Shown in pieces: positions 37,217 to 45,331 of a stretch of 64,000 nt of DNA. The stretch's first letter is position 1. Each line of letters starts with the position of its first letter. The stretch is from Galbitalea sp. SE-J8 (lineage in GTDB: Bacteria; Actinomycetota; Actinomycetes; Actinomycetales; Microbacteriaceae): assembly GCF_030345695.1 (NCBI RefSeq), contig NZ_JAUASV010000010.1:1-64000 (forward strand). The letters run 5' to 3'. The notes under the pieces were generated by a model. It ran no database searches. It saw only the letters and a list, made by a program, of their open reading frames with translations, and was not told the origin of the DNA. Both the position numbers and the translations under genes were made by a program.

Positions 37217-38269
37217 ATGACCGAACGTCGACCGCGCGTCGTCGTCGCGACGCCGCTCTCGCCCGAGCTCTGCGATCTGATCGTGCGGGCCGAGCCGCGG
37301 ATCGATCTCGTCTGCGACCAGACTCTGCTGCCGCCGATGCGGCACCCCGCGGATTTCGAAGGGGACCCGGGGTTCACTCGTTCGCCGACCGAGCAGCGCG
37401 CCTTCGACGACCTCGTCGACAGCGCCGACGTGCTCTACGGCATCCCGGACGTCAAGCCGGGGGCGCTGCATCGCACGGTGAACGCGAATCCGAAACTCCG
37501 CTGGGTGCACGTCATGGCGGCCGGCGGCGGCGGGCAGGTGCGAGCCGCTGGTCTCACGCCGACCCAGCTCGACCGGATCGTGTTCACGACCTCGAACGGA
37601 GTGCACGGCGCTCCGCTCGCCGAATTCGCGGTGTTCGGCGTGCTCGCGGGGGCGAAGCGGCTCGATCGACTTCGACGGGACCAGGTGGCGCACCGCTGGC
37701 CGGAACGCTGGATGATGCGGCAGGTGAGCGAGCAGACCGTCCTCGTGCTGGGTCTCGGCGGCATCGGGGCACACGTCGTCGCGAAACTCACAGCGCTGGG
37801 CGCGACGGTCATCGGGGTCAGTAGGCACCCGATCGATCTGCCGGGCGTCGATCGGATCGTCTCACCGGACGACCTGGCGGATGTCGTCGGCGACGTCGAT
37901 GCGATCGTCACGAGCCTGCCGGGCACGGACAGCACTGCGCGACTGATCGGCGCGGAGGTGCTCGAGCGGGTGAAACCGGGCGTCACGATCGTCAACGTGG
38001 GCCGCGGCACCGTCGTCGATGAACCGGCCCTTATCTCGGCGCTTCGGGATGGACGTGTCGGATTCGCCGCGCTCGACGTCGTCGCCGAAGAGCCGCTGTC
38101 GCCGGAGAGTGCGCTGTGGGACGCGCCGAACGTGCTCCTCAGCCCGCACACGGCAGCCCTCAGCGACACGGAGGATCGGCTCATCGCCGAGCTGTTCGCC
38201 GCCAACGCGACGCGTTACATCGACGGCGCCCCGCTGCTCAACCGAGTGAACACCGTCGAATTCTATTGA
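37217..38269 (+). CDS. D-isomer-specific 2-hydroxyacid dehydrogenase
   Basis: A 350-residue NAD(P)-dependent enzyme: GLGGIGAHVVAKL nucleotide motif, VNVGRGTVVDEPAL with catalytic Arg, LDVVAEEPLSPES with Glu, and LSPHTAALS with His. GAGAGGAAACC precedes the ATG. It would oxidise a 2-hydroxy acid or reduce a 2-keto acid in the sugar-acid route. The substrate cannot be stated. Confidence 0.85.
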   Translation: MTERRPRVVVATPLSPELCDLIVRAEPRIDLVCDQTLLPPMRHPADFEGDPGFTRSPTEQRAFDDLVDSADVLYGIPDVKPGALHRTVNANPKLRWVHVMAAGGGGQVRAAGLTPTQLDRIVFTTSNGVHGAPLAEFAVFGVLAGAKRLDRLRRDQVAHRWPERWMMRQVSEQTVLVLGLGGIGAHVVAKLTALGATVIGVSRHPIDLPGVDRIVSPDDLADVVGDVDAIVTSLPGTDSTARLIGAEVLERVKPGVTIVNVGRGTVVDEPALISALRDGRVGFAALDVVAEEPLSPESALWDAPNVLLSPHTAALSDTEDRLIAELFAANATRYIDGAPLLNRVNTVEFY

Positions 38270-38296
38270 TCAGACGCACTTCAGAGAGGAACGATA

Positions 38297-39082
38297 GTGC
38301 GAATCGCTCGACTCGCGACCGACGGCGGCCCCCGTCACGCCGTGCTGGAATCGGACGGCGCTTGGCGGGTGGTCGAATCGCCCTTCTTCGCGGGACCGCG
38401 CGCCGCACCCCTGGAGGGAGCGACGGGCGTCGGAGCGCGAATTCCCGGTGCCGCCGCGGTGTTTCTCGCCCCCGCGACGCCTCGGATCATCCTCGGGATG
38501 TCGCACAATGGCGGACCAGCGGACCGTGCGCTGCCTCCGCAGGCCTTCCACAAGTCGGCCCGCACGCTCGCCGACCCGGGCGACGTGATCCCTATCGACT
38601 CCTCGCTCGGCACCGTGAACATCGAAGGGGAGCTCGCCGTCGTGATCGGGCGCACCGCGCGACGGTTGAGTCCCGCGGACGTGCCGGAGGCCATCCTCGG
38701 GTACACGATCGGCAATGACGTCACGGCGGTCGATCAGATCCCGCTCGACAACCAGCTCATCCAGGTGAAGAACGGCGATGGCTACACTCCGATCGGTCCG
38801 TGGATCGAAACCGACCTGGATCCGACCAGCGTCGACATCGTGGTGCGGATCGACGGCGTCGAACGCGCGGCGTCGAACACCCGATTGCTTGCGTACGGCG
38901 TGATCGAGCAACTCGTCTATCTGACGCGCTATCTGACACTGGGTCCCGGCGATGTCGTGCTGACCGGTGCCCCGGGCACATTCGTCGCGGTGCTGCCCGG
39001 GCAGCGGGTTGACATCACCCTCGGCGGAATCGGCACGCTGCACAACGACACCGTCGCGCCCCGCACGGGCGAAGCATCCTGA
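38297..39082 (+). CDS. Fumarylacetoacetate hydrolase-family protein
   Basis: A 261-residue FAH-fold enzyme. Metal ligands are seen in IEGELAVVIGRTA and IGNDVTAVDQ; KSARTLADPGDVIPI and LTGAPGTFVAVLPG are family blocks. Relatives hydrolyse or decarboxylate/dehydrate 2-keto acids. Start GTG at 38297, with AGAGAGGAACGAT before it. Last gene of the operon; it meets the convergent HPP gene after 16 nt. Confidence 0.85.
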   Translation: MRIARLATDGGPRHAVLESDGAWRVVESPFFAGPRAAPLEGATGVGARIPGAAAVFLAPATPRIILGMSHNGGPADRALPPQAFHKSARTLADPGDVIPIDSSLGTVNIEGELAVVIGRTARRLSPADVPEAILGYTIGNDVTAVDQIPLDNQLIQVKNGDGYTPIGPWIETDLDPTSVDIVVRIDGVERAASNTRLLAYGVIEQLVYLTRYLTLGPGDVVLTGAPGTFVAVLPGQRVDITLGGIGTLHNDTVAPRTGEAS

Positions 39083-39098
39083 TCGCCGCGCGACGGAC

Positions 39099-39671
39099 TC
39101 AGCTCGCTCTCCCCGGTTCGTCGCCGGCGCCCGCCGTGCGGGCCCGGTTCTGGAACCGGGTGAGCACGAGGCGGTAGGTCAGCGCGCACGCGCTCAGCAC
39201 GAGCGCGCCGACGAGCACGGGCGTGACGAGGTAGCTCCAGCCCTCGTGGGCGAGCAGGATCGCGATCGGGGTTCCGCCGGCGGGCGGGTGGATGACGCGG
39301 GCCGCGGCCATCGCGGCCATCGCGATGCCGACCGAGAGGCCGAGACTCCACCACGTGGTGGGGAGCAGCTCGTGCACCGCGAGCCCGCACAGCGCGGCGA
39401 TGAGGTGCCCGCCGACGACGTTGATCGGCTTCGAGAGCGGGGCGTCGGGGAGCAGGAACACGAGCACGCACGAGGAGCCGAAGGCGGCGATCAGGATCGG
39501 GGTGCCGGCGACGTCGCCGGCCGCGCCGAGGATGGCGATCGTGATCGCTCCGGACACCGACGCGGCCACGACGGTGTGCCAGGGCAGCGCGCTCTGCGCC
39601 GGACGGATGCGCTGCCAGACCCGCGCGCGCAGGGTTCCGCCCTCCATCGGGGGCGGCGACGGCTCGTTCAT
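39099..39671 (-). CDS. HPP-family integral membrane protein
   Basis: A 190-residue membrane protein with about four or five helices and the signature VIHPPAGGTPIAILL. Plant and cyanobacterial HPP proteins transport nitrite; the bacterial role is mostly untested. AGGAATCCCG precedes the ATG. It lies downstream of the formate dehydrogenase but a strong hairpin separates them. Confidence 0.8.
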   Translation of the reverse strand: MNEPSPPPMEGGTLRARVWQRIRPAQSALPWHTVVAASVSGAITIAILGAAGDVAGTPILIAAFGSSCVLVFLLPDAPLSKPINVVGGHLIAALCGLAVHELLPTTWWSLGLSVGIAMAAMAAARVIHPPAGGTPIAILLAHEGWSYLVTPVLVGALVLSACALTYRLVLTRFQNRARTAGAGDEPGRAS

Positions 39672-39735
39672 CGGGATTCCTGGGACTCGGCTGGCGGGCG
39701 TGGGACGGCAGCGGCGGCGGGGCAGCGGCGGGCAG

Positions 39736-39776
39736 CGGCGAGGGGCACGTGGGCCGGACCCACGTGCTCCTCGCCG
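39736..39776 (-). terminator. Hairpin terminator of the formate dehydrogenase gene
   Basis: An 18-bp stem with one mismatch (39736-39753 with 39759-39776; core GCACGTGGG/CCCACGTGC) and a 5-nt loop, starting 24 nt beyond the stop codon of the minus-strand formate dehydrogenase. Confidence 0.7.
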
Positions 39777-39800
39777 CGCGCTGCGCGCAGCGTGTTCGCC

Positions 39801-40988
39801 TTACGACGCTTGCTGCTCGTCCGCGTGCACGGGCTGCTTCGCGTAGGAGTGCGCGCCCGTGCCCTGGTACGCGCCGCCCTCGACGATGAGGTACTCGGGC
39901 CGGATCGGCGCGCCCTCGAACCAGTTCTCGAGGATCTCGCGCGTGCCGGCCGCGTAGCGCGCCTGGCCGGACAGCGACGTGCCCGAGGTGTGGGTCGTCA
40001 TCGCGTTGTGGGGCATGGTGCGCCACGGGTGGTCGGCCGGAGCGGGCTGCGGGTCCCACACGTCGCCCGCGTAGCCGGCGAGCCGGCCCGACTCGAGCGC
40101 GCGCACGATCGCGTCGCGGTCGGCGATCGCGCCACGGGCCGGGTTGACGATGTAGGCGCCGCGGGTCATGGTCGCCAGCAGCTCGTCGTTCAGCAGGCCG
40201 CGGGTCTCGTCGGTGAGCGGTGCGTGCACGGTGAGCACGTCGATCTCCTTCACGAGCTCCTCGATGCTCTCGTGGAAGGTGAGTCCGTACTTCTCCTCGT
40301 ACTCCGCGGGCAGTCGGAACCGGTCGGTGTAGCTCAGGCGCACCCCGAACGGCGCGAGCCGCTCGATCACGGCGCGGCCGATCCGGCCGGCGGCGAAGAC
40401 GCCGACGCGCATCCCCTCCAGGTCGTACGAGCGCTCGACGGCATCCGCGATGTTCCAGCCGCCGTCTACGGCGATCTGGTGCTGCTTGACGAAGTCGCGC
40501 ACCAGCACGAGCACCTGCATGACGGTGTGCTCGGCGACGCCGATGCTGTTGCTGTACGTCACCTCGGCCACGGTGATGCCGCGAGCGTTCGCGGCGTTGA
40601 GGTCGGTGTGGTCCGATCCGATGCCGGCCGTGATGACGAGCTGCAGCTTCTCGGCCCGAGCGATCCGCTCGGCGGTGAGGTAGGCCGGCCAGAACGGCTG
40701 CGAGATCACGACGTCGGCATCCGGCAGCTCGCGCTCGAACACCGAGTCGGGACCCTCCTTGTCGTCGGTCACGACGACGGTGTGCCCCTCGGTCTCGAGC
40801 CAGTCCTTCAGGCCGAGGTTGCCGGAGACGGAGCCCAGCAGGTGACCCGGCACGAAGTCGATGGCCTTCGGGGACGGCAGTGCGACGCCTCCCGGGTATT
40901 CCTTGATCACGGGGATGCTGTCCCGCGCGTAGTCCGGCGGGTAGCCGGTCACCGGGTCGGGGTACAGGACGATCAGAATCTTTGCCAC
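39801..40988 (-). CDS. fdh: NAD-dependent formate dehydrogenase
   Basis: A 395-residue soluble FDH of the D-hydroxyacid dehydrogenase superfamily, which oxidises formate to CO2 with NAD+. Family-specific blocks are present: ITAGIGSDHTDLNAA, VTYSNSIGVAEHTVMQ, GRIGRAVIERLAPFGV, YIVNPARGAIADRDA with catalytic Arg, and TTHTSGTSLSGQARYAAG with catalytic His. Length matches the about 400 residues of the Pseudomonas-type enzyme. The GTG at 40988 has GGAGATGAC directly upstream. Divergent from a LysR gene that probably controls it. Confidence 0.92.
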   Translation of the reverse strand: MAKILIVLYPDPVTGYPPDYARDSIPVIKEYPGGVALPSPKAIDFVPGHLLGSVSGNLGLKDWLETEGHTVVVTDDKEGPDSVFERELPDADVVISQPFWPAYLTAERIARAEKLQLVITAGIGSDHTDLNAANARGITVAEVTYSNSIGVAEHTVMQVLVLVRDFVKQHQIAVDGGWNIADAVERSYDLEGMRVGVFAAGRIGRAVIERLAPFGVRLSYTDRFRLPAEYEEKYGLTFHESIEELVKEIDVLTVHAPLTDETRGLLNDELLATMTRGAYIVNPARGAIADRDAIVRALESGRLAGYAGDVWDPQPAPADHPWRTMPHNAMTTHTSGTSLSGQARYAAGTREILENWFEGAPIRPEYLIVEGGAYQGTGAHSYAKQPVHADEQQAS

Positions 40989-41083
40989 GTCATCTCCATC
41001 AGCCACGGGCGCTCGTTCGGCGCCCACGTCCTTCACGGTAGGCACCCGTCGCCCTGGGCACACCGTACGCCGCGTTGGGCCTG

Positions 41084-41108
41084 CACAACACGGCGTTGTG
41101 GCTACACT
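41084..41108 (+). promoter_or_regulatory. LysR operator overlapping a leaderless promoter
   Basis: CACAACACGGCGTTGTG (41084-41100, 6+5+6 inverted repeat with the LysR-type T-N11-A look) lies just upstream of TACACT (41103-41108), which is six bases before the GTG of the LysR gene. The site is in the only gap between fdh and the regulator, so it can serve both directions. Confidence 0.55.
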
Positions 41109-41114
41109 GACGAC

Positions 41115-42059
41115 GTGCTGAGCAGCCGGTTGCCCGATCTCCGGGCGCTGGAATTGCTCGCCGCGATCGCCCGCACCCGCTCGATCACCCTCGCGGCGGG
41201 GGAGCTGCAGACCACCCAGCAGGCCGCATCCGGACGCCTGCGGCGACTGGAGAACAGCCTCGGCCGCGTGCTCGTGACGCGCTCGTCGCGCTCCTCCGAG
41301 CTCACCGCCGACGGCGCGGCGCTGCTGTCGCTCGCCGCCCCGGTGCTGCACGCGGCATCCGCTCTCGACGCCGGGATCGGCGGGCTGTTCACGACGGATG
41401 CGGTGGTGACCGTGGCGAGCAGCCTGACCGTCGCGGAGTTCTTCCTGCCGCGCTGGATCGCCGCCTACGCCGCGAGCGGGAACGACGCTCGACGGGTCGC
41501 GTCGGTCGCGACGAACACGCGCGAGGTCGTGCGGCTCGTCTCCGACGCGCAGGCGGACCTGGGCTTCGTCGAGGCCGAGGCGCCGCCGCCCGGGCTGCGC
41601 TACCGACCACTCGCCGCGGACGAGCTCGGGGTGTACGTGGCGCCCGGGCATCCGTGGGCGCGAGGGGAGCGGGTGAGCGCGTGGACGCTCGCGAAGGCGC
41701 CGCTCGTGACCCGCGAGGCCGGGTCCGGATGCCGTGCCGTGATGGCGGCGGCGCTCACCGCCCACGGCGTCGAGCGCTCCGAGCTCGCCGAGCCGGCGCT
41801 CGAGCTGCCGAGCAACACCGCGGTGCTCGAGGCCGCGGCCGCGAACGTCGCGCCCGCGGTGATCAGCACGCTGCCGGCCGAGAAGTACGTGCGGGACGGT
41901 CGACTCGTGCGCGTCGGCGTCACCCGGGTGGAGTTCGTGCGCCAGCTCGGCGCGGTCTGGCGACACGGGGCCGAGCCCGCGTCGCACGGCGCCCGGCAGC
42001 TGCTGCGCGCGGCGTCCGCGGGGGTGCCGGCGCTGCTGCCGACCCGCCCGATCGGCTGA
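41115..42059 (+). CDS. LysR-family regulator, probably of formate dehydrogenase
   Basis: A 314-residue LysR protein: N-terminal helix-turn-helix (LAAIARTRSITLAAGELQTTQQAASGRLRRLE) and a substrate-binding domain (VASSLTVAEFFLPRWI, LGVYVAPGHPWA). It begins at a GTG directly behind a -10 box, so its mRNA is probably leaderless. Divergent from fdh by 126 nt. Confidence 0.85.
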   Translation: MLSSRLPDLRALELLAAIARTRSITLAAGELQTTQQAASGRLRRLENSLGRVLVTRSSRSSELTADGAALLSLAAPVLHAASALDAGIGGLFTTDAVVTVASSLTVAEFFLPRWIAAYAASGNDARRVASVATNTREVVRLVSDAQADLGFVEAEAPPPGLRYRPLAADELGVYVAPGHPWARGERVSAWTLAKAPLVTREAGSGCRAVMAAALTAHGVERSELAEPALELPSNTAVLEAAAANVAPAVISTLPAEKYVRDGRLVRVGVTRVEFVRQLGAVWRHGAEPASHGARQLLRAASAGVPALLPTRPIG

Positions 42060-42167
42060 GCTCGCCCGGCCGTGCGGCGGCGCCGGGCCGTGCGCCTGCG
42101 CCGGGCCGCGCGGCGGCGCCAGGCCGCGTCGGGCCGGGTCGAGTAGCGTCGGGCCGGGTCGCGTGTG
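42060..42167. repeat. GC-only low-complexity stretch bordering the cassette array
   Basis: Short imperfect repeats of GCCGGGCCG and CGGGCCGGGTCG, without an open frame of interest. It is the left border of the array and resembles the end of the leader repeat (GCGGCGGCGCCGGGCCG), so it may be a worn leader copy. Confidence 0.5.
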
Positions 42168-42229
42168 TGAGGACGGTTTGGGCGTTTGAGGACGGATCAA
42201 ACCGTCCTCAAACGCCCAAAGCGTCCTCA
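42168..42229. repeat. Palindromic repeat 1 of the array
   Basis: Two 28-nt arms (42168-42195 and 42202-42229) with one mismatch and a 6-nt loop ATCAAA. Each arm has an outer TGAGGACG box, the spacer TTTGGGCGTT and an inner TGAGGACGG box. It lies behind the last A gene and is likely its terminator. The same design recurs at 43721, 45332, 48089 and 57460. Confidence 0.8.
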
Positions 42230-42274
42230 GACGCAGTCGAGCGCGGGCGTGTGCGGGCGTGTGCGGGCGTGTGT
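42230..42274. repeat. 10-bp tandem repeats behind A1
   Basis: About three copies of a GGGCGTGTGC unit (10-bp period) run up to the A1 stop codon. The same tract is longer behind A2 and A3. Confidence 0.7.
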
Positions 42275-43138
42275 TCAGCAGCCGGGGCCGGTGGGGTTCT
42301 GTGTGCAGGATCCGTTCACGAGCACGGTGGATGCCGTGCCCACGAGCACGTCCCACTCCCCGGAGCGGACCGTCAACGTGCCCTCGACCGGTGTCCACTC
42401 CTGGACGCCCGCGAACCGGTACTCGGCACGGTAGATCACGTCCGCGACCACCTGCACCGTGCCCCGGCCCGCATACACGTGGCTCGAGTCGGTTGTGGTG
42501 AACTCGTCCTGCCCGAGCGTGCGCCAGCTGCCGCCCGCCGTCACCGTGTCGAGCACCACACCGTCGCCGAAGTCCCACCGCCACGACAGGGCCGTGAACC
42601 GCACCTGCACCGCGGCACCGAACAACACCCCGGATGCCGTCACCGGTGCCGGCGCCCCGTACGCGTTCATCGGCAACCCCACCAGAGCCCACCCCTCCGG
42701 CTCCAGGAACACCACCCCACGGCCCGGCGCGAACCGGGCCACATCCGACAGCGTCACCACCACCCCACCCGTGTCCTCATCCGACACGTGCTCCCCACAC
42801 ACATCCGACCCCGGATCCACCGGCCGCGAATACACACAGTCATTCCCCAACAGCGCCGGAGCGATCTCCTGCTCATCGGCACCGGCGGTGTCGCCGTGAT
42901 GTTCGAGGTCTGTCACATTTTCATGCGTTCGAGCGGCAGTTTCGACCTCTTGGCGAATCCATCCGGAAATCGTGAGCGAGTTGGATTCGATCGTTCCATC
43001 GATTCCCGAGCTGCTCGCAGCGCAGGTGAGCGCTGGGCACGAACTGTCTGCGGGCTGCTCGATGCCATTGGACTCACTCGGTGCTGCCGGCACAAGCAGT
43101 GCAGTGATCACGATCAGCAGACTGACATACCGGCCCAC
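42275..43138 (-). CDS. Secreted PKD-like protein A1 (cassette 1)
   Basis: A 287-residue exported protein. A signal peptide (YVSLLIVITALLVPAAPS) is followed by a variable head of about 75 residues with a Cys pair, then a constant tail of about 195 residues: LLGNDCVYSRPVDPGSDVCGEHV, a PKD-like core (FTALSWRWDFGDGVVLDTV, SSHVYAGRGTVQVVADVIY) and the ending NPTGPGC. GTG at 43138 is inferred from the other cassettes, where the A start lies inside the conserved Trp codon of the B gene; an upstream in-frame GTG is at 43150. PKD folds usually mediate binding at the cell surface. Exact role unknown. The tail is nearly identical at DNA level to A2 and A3. Confidence 0.75.
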   Translation of the reverse strand: MGRYVSLLIVITALLVPAAPSESNGIEQPADSSCPALTCAASSSGIDGTIESNSLTISGWIRQEVETAARTHENVTDLEHHGDTAGADEQEIAPALLGNDCVYSRPVDPGSDVCGEHVSDEDTGGVVVTLSDVARFAPGRGVVFLEPEGWALVGLPMNAYGAPAPVTASGVLFGAAVQVRFTALSWRWDFGDGVVLDTVTAGGSWRTLGQDEFTTTDSSHVYAGRGTVQVVADVIYRAEYRFAGVQEWTPVEGTLTVRSGEWDVLVGTASTVLVNGSCTQNPTGPGC

Positions 43139-43638
43139 GGCCTCATCCACTCAACACGAAGCCCGTCGTCATTCGCGCTCACTCTCACGAGCATCGTACG
43201 TTTGAATTTGATCGACTGTTCGTCGAGACTGAGCCCTTCCGAAGTGACCACATCGACATGGGATCGATCGAGACAAACGTACGCACTGAGCCCCGCGCCA
43301 GTTGATTGCTGCACAGTGAATGAGCGATACGAGCTGGAACCGATCTGGTGTACTGAATTTTCCAGTATCGCTTGGGCGGTCTCACGTTCGAGTTCACGCT
43401 GGGTGCCCGCGACGAAATCATCGAGACGATCAGCGCCGACTCCACCGTCCTGCGCTATCTGGTCTGTGACCTGTAGATACTGCGCGAATACCGCTTCGGC
43501 CTCCGCAGCACCCACCACATGCGCGCTGGCATGCGGAGACGACACTATGGCTGTGGGGGTGGGTGGCGACGCCGACGGCGAGCACCCGCATGTGACGACG
43601 ACTGCAATCGTCGCCGGCACCAACGGGAGCACGCGCAT
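43114..43638 (-). CDS. Lipoprotein B1 (cassette 1)
   Basis: A 174-residue predicted lipoprotein: MRVLPLVPATIAVVVTCGC is a signal peptide with a lipobox Cys. The body shares a pattern with B2-B5: AVFAQYLQVTDQIAQDGG, VHQIGSSSYRSFTVQ, LSAYVCLD, and the ending W-A-G-M-S-V-C. I know no function for this family. ATG at 43638 sits seven bases behind TACCTT, a leaderless look; a conserved in-frame ATG at 43662 would add MRLPTFVA. It overlaps A1 and is co-transcribed with it. Visibly richer in A/T than the flanking chromosome. Confidence 0.72.
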   Translation of the reverse strand: MRVLPLVPATIAVVVTCGCSPSASPPTPTAIVSSPHASAHVVGAAEAEAVFAQYLQVTDQIAQDGGVGADRLDDFVAGTQRELERETAQAILENSVHQIGSSSYRSFTVQQSTGAGLSAYVCLDRSHVDVVTSEGLSLDEQSIKFKRTMLVRVSANDDGLRVEWMRPWAGMSVC

Positions 43639-43717
43639 GGCGACGAAGGTAGGCAACCGCATCCGTTCGCGCCGGCGATTTCCACATCCGCGGTGTCGCG
43701 GCGGCGCCGGGCCGCGT
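43636..43717 (-). promoter_or_regulatory. Conserved leader/promoter repeat in front of B genes
   Basis: About 80 bp, nearly identical in front of all five B genes (also 45249-45328, 46892-46970, 48006-48085 and, shortened, 48906-48963). On the minus strand it ends in TACCTT (43651-43646) seven bases before the ATG. GGAAAT lies upstream of a GGTTG, which could alternatively be read as an ECF-type promoter. It covers the first codons of the longer start choice as well. Confidence 0.6.
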
Positions 43718-43720
43718 GTG

Positions 43721-43782
43721 AGGACGGTTTGGGCGTTTGAGGACGGATCAAACCGTCCTCAGACGCCCAAAGCGTCCTCAGA
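43721..43782. repeat. Palindromic repeat 2 of the array
   Basis: Same design as at 42168: 28-nt arms 43721-43748 and 43755-43782 with loop ATCAAA; the right arm differs by one more base (TCAGACGCCC). It sits between the tandem repeats behind A2 and the leader of B1. Confidence 0.8.
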
Positions 43783-43905
43783 CGCAGTCGAGCGCAGTCG
43801 AGCGCAGTCGAGCGCAGTCGAGCGCAGTCGAGCGCAGTCGTGCGCAGTCGAGCGCGGGCGTGTGCGGGCGTGTGCGGGCGTACTCGGGCGTGTGCGGGCG
43901 TGTGT
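43783..43905. repeat. 10-bp tandem repeats behind A2
   Basis: Two 10-bp units in series: about seven GCAGTCGAGC-type copies, then about five GGGCGTGTGC-type copies (one reads GTACTC), ending at the A2 stop. Copy numbers differ from those behind A1 and A3. Confidence 0.8.
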
Positions 43906-44760
43906 TCAGCAGCCGGGGCCGGCGGGGTTCTGTGTGCAGGATCCGTTCACGAGCACGGTGGATGCCGTGCCCACGAGCACGTCCCACTCCCCGGAGCGGA
44001 CCGTCAACGTGCCCTCGACCGGTGTCCACTCCTGGACGCCCGCGAACCGGTACTCGGCACGGTAGATCACGTCCGCGACCACCTGCACCGTGCCCCGGCC
44101 CGCATACACGTGGCTCGAGTCGGTCGTGGTGAACTCGTCCTGCCCGAGCGTGTGCCAGCTGCCGCCCGCCGTCACCGTGTCGAGCACCACACCGTCGCCG
44201 AAGTCCCACCGCCACGACAGGGCCGTGAACCGCACCTGCACCGCGGCACCGAACAACACCCCGGATGCCGTCACCGGTGCCGGCGCCCCGTACGCGTTCA
44301 TCGGCAACCCCACCAGAGCCCACCCCTCCGGCTCCAGAAACACCACCCCACGGCCCGGCGCGAACCGGGCCACATCCGACAGCGTCACCACCACCCCACC
44401 CGTGTCCTCATCCGACACGTGCTCCCCACACACATCCGACCCCGGATCCACCGGCCACGAATACACACAGTCATTCCCCAACAGCGCCGGAGCCGCCGAA
44501 CCCGTCGAGGAACTCGTCGACCCGCTACCACCTTGGGTCGTGGTGCCGCCCGGTGTCGATGTACGGACCTGATCAACGATTTGCGCGGTCACGTCTACCG
44601 TCGAGTTGGCGCCGTCAACCGATGCCGACTCGGTGCACAATCCGATGTTGGCCAGCGCTGCCGGACAGCCACGAGGTGAGTCTGCCGCCTGTGCTGAGGC
44701 GGGTGAGGCGATGAGCAGCGTGTTGACGACCGCAATCAGCACACCGAGTTGCCCGACCAT
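43906..44760 (-). CDS. Secreted PKD-like protein A2 (cassette 2)
   Basis: A 284-residue exported protein: signal peptide MVGQLGVLIAVVNTLLIASPASAQA, a variable head with a Cys pair (RGCPAALANIGLC), a STVDVTAQIVDQVR segment and a Ser/Gly/Thr linker, then the constant PKD tail starting at APALLGNDCVYSW and ending NPAGPGC. ATG at 44760 lies inside the B2 frame and overlaps it by 25 nt. Two differences from A3 and five from A1 in the last 588 nt. Confidence 0.78.
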   Translation of the reverse strand: MVGQLGVLIAVVNTLLIASPASAQAADSPRGCPAALANIGLCTESASVDGANSTVDVTAQIVDQVRTSTPGGTTTQGGSGSTSSSTGSAAPALLGNDCVYSWPVDPGSDVCGEHVSDEDTGGVVVTLSDVARFAPGRGVVFLEPEGWALVGLPMNAYGAPAPVTASGVLFGAAVQVRFTALSWRWDFGDGVVLDTVTAGGSWHTLGQDEFTTTDSSHVYAGRGTVQVVADVIYRAEYRFAGVQEWTPVEGTLTVRSGEWDVLVGTASTVLVNGSCTQNPAGPGC

Positions 44761-45251
44761 GGCTCCATCCCGTCCATCAGCAACTTCCCATCCCCCTTTT
44801 CGAGGTTTGCGACGAACGACTGCCTCTCCGGGGTGCCTTCCTTGACAGCCGAGTTGCCGTGTGCGTCGACGACATCGCTGTTCGACCCGTCGAGGCAGAG
44901 GTATGCGTGCACGGAGCCCGCGTCTTGCGCCTGCAACGAGACGTGAGTGATTTGGTTGCTGCCGACCTGGTGGACTTCCGCTTGAGCGAACGCGGCTGCG
45001 ACGCGGCGCTCTCGCTCGAGTTGGTCGGGAGTGACGAGCGGTGTCAGTTCATCCACTGACGAGCCGCCGGCCTGATAGACGCCGTCGCTCACCCGAATGT
45101 AGCTCTCGAGCGCTGACAGCACTTGCTCACGGGTCGCCTGGTCAGGCGCGGGTGGGTCGCTCGTGGGGTGATTCTCGGGCGGTTCCGTTGCCGTGCACCC
45201 GGAAAGCAGCAGTGCGACCGCGACGAGGGTCGTCCACGATCGCGTTTGCAT
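44736..45251 (-). CDS. Lipoprotein B2 (cassette 2)
   Basis: A 171-residue predicted lipoprotein (MQTRSWTTLVAVALLLSGC, lipobox LLSGC). The body follows the B pattern: ESYIRVSDGVYQAGG, VHQVGSNQITHVSLQ, VHAYLCLDGS, and ending W-S-G-N-S-V-C. It is far from B1 in sequence although the flanking repeats are nearly identical. A longer in-frame start at 45275 exists. Confidence 0.72.
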   Translation of the reverse strand: MQTRSWTTLVAVALLLSGCTATEPPENHPTSDPPAPDQATREQVLSALESYIRVSDGVYQAGGSSVDELTPLVTPDQLERERRVAAAFAQAEVHQVGSNQITHVSLQAQDAGSVHAYLCLDGSNSDVVDAHGNSAVKEGTPERQSFVANLEKGDGKLLMDGMEPWSGNSVC

Positions 45252-45331
45252 GGCGACGAAGGTAGGCAACCGCATCCGTTCGCGCCGGCGATTTCCACAT
45301 CCGCGGTGTCGCGGCGGCGCCGGGCCGCGTG

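Noticed and set aside
38967-41114. Long plus-strand frame running into the LysR gene
   Set aside because: Only the part from the GTG at 41115 has LysR homology; the rest is the complement of HPP and formate dehydrogenase.
41000-42692. N-terminal extension of the formate dehydrogenase frame by several hundred codons
   Set aside because: It runs antisense through the LysR gene and the repeats; the GTG at 40988 with a ribosome site gives the normal FDH length.
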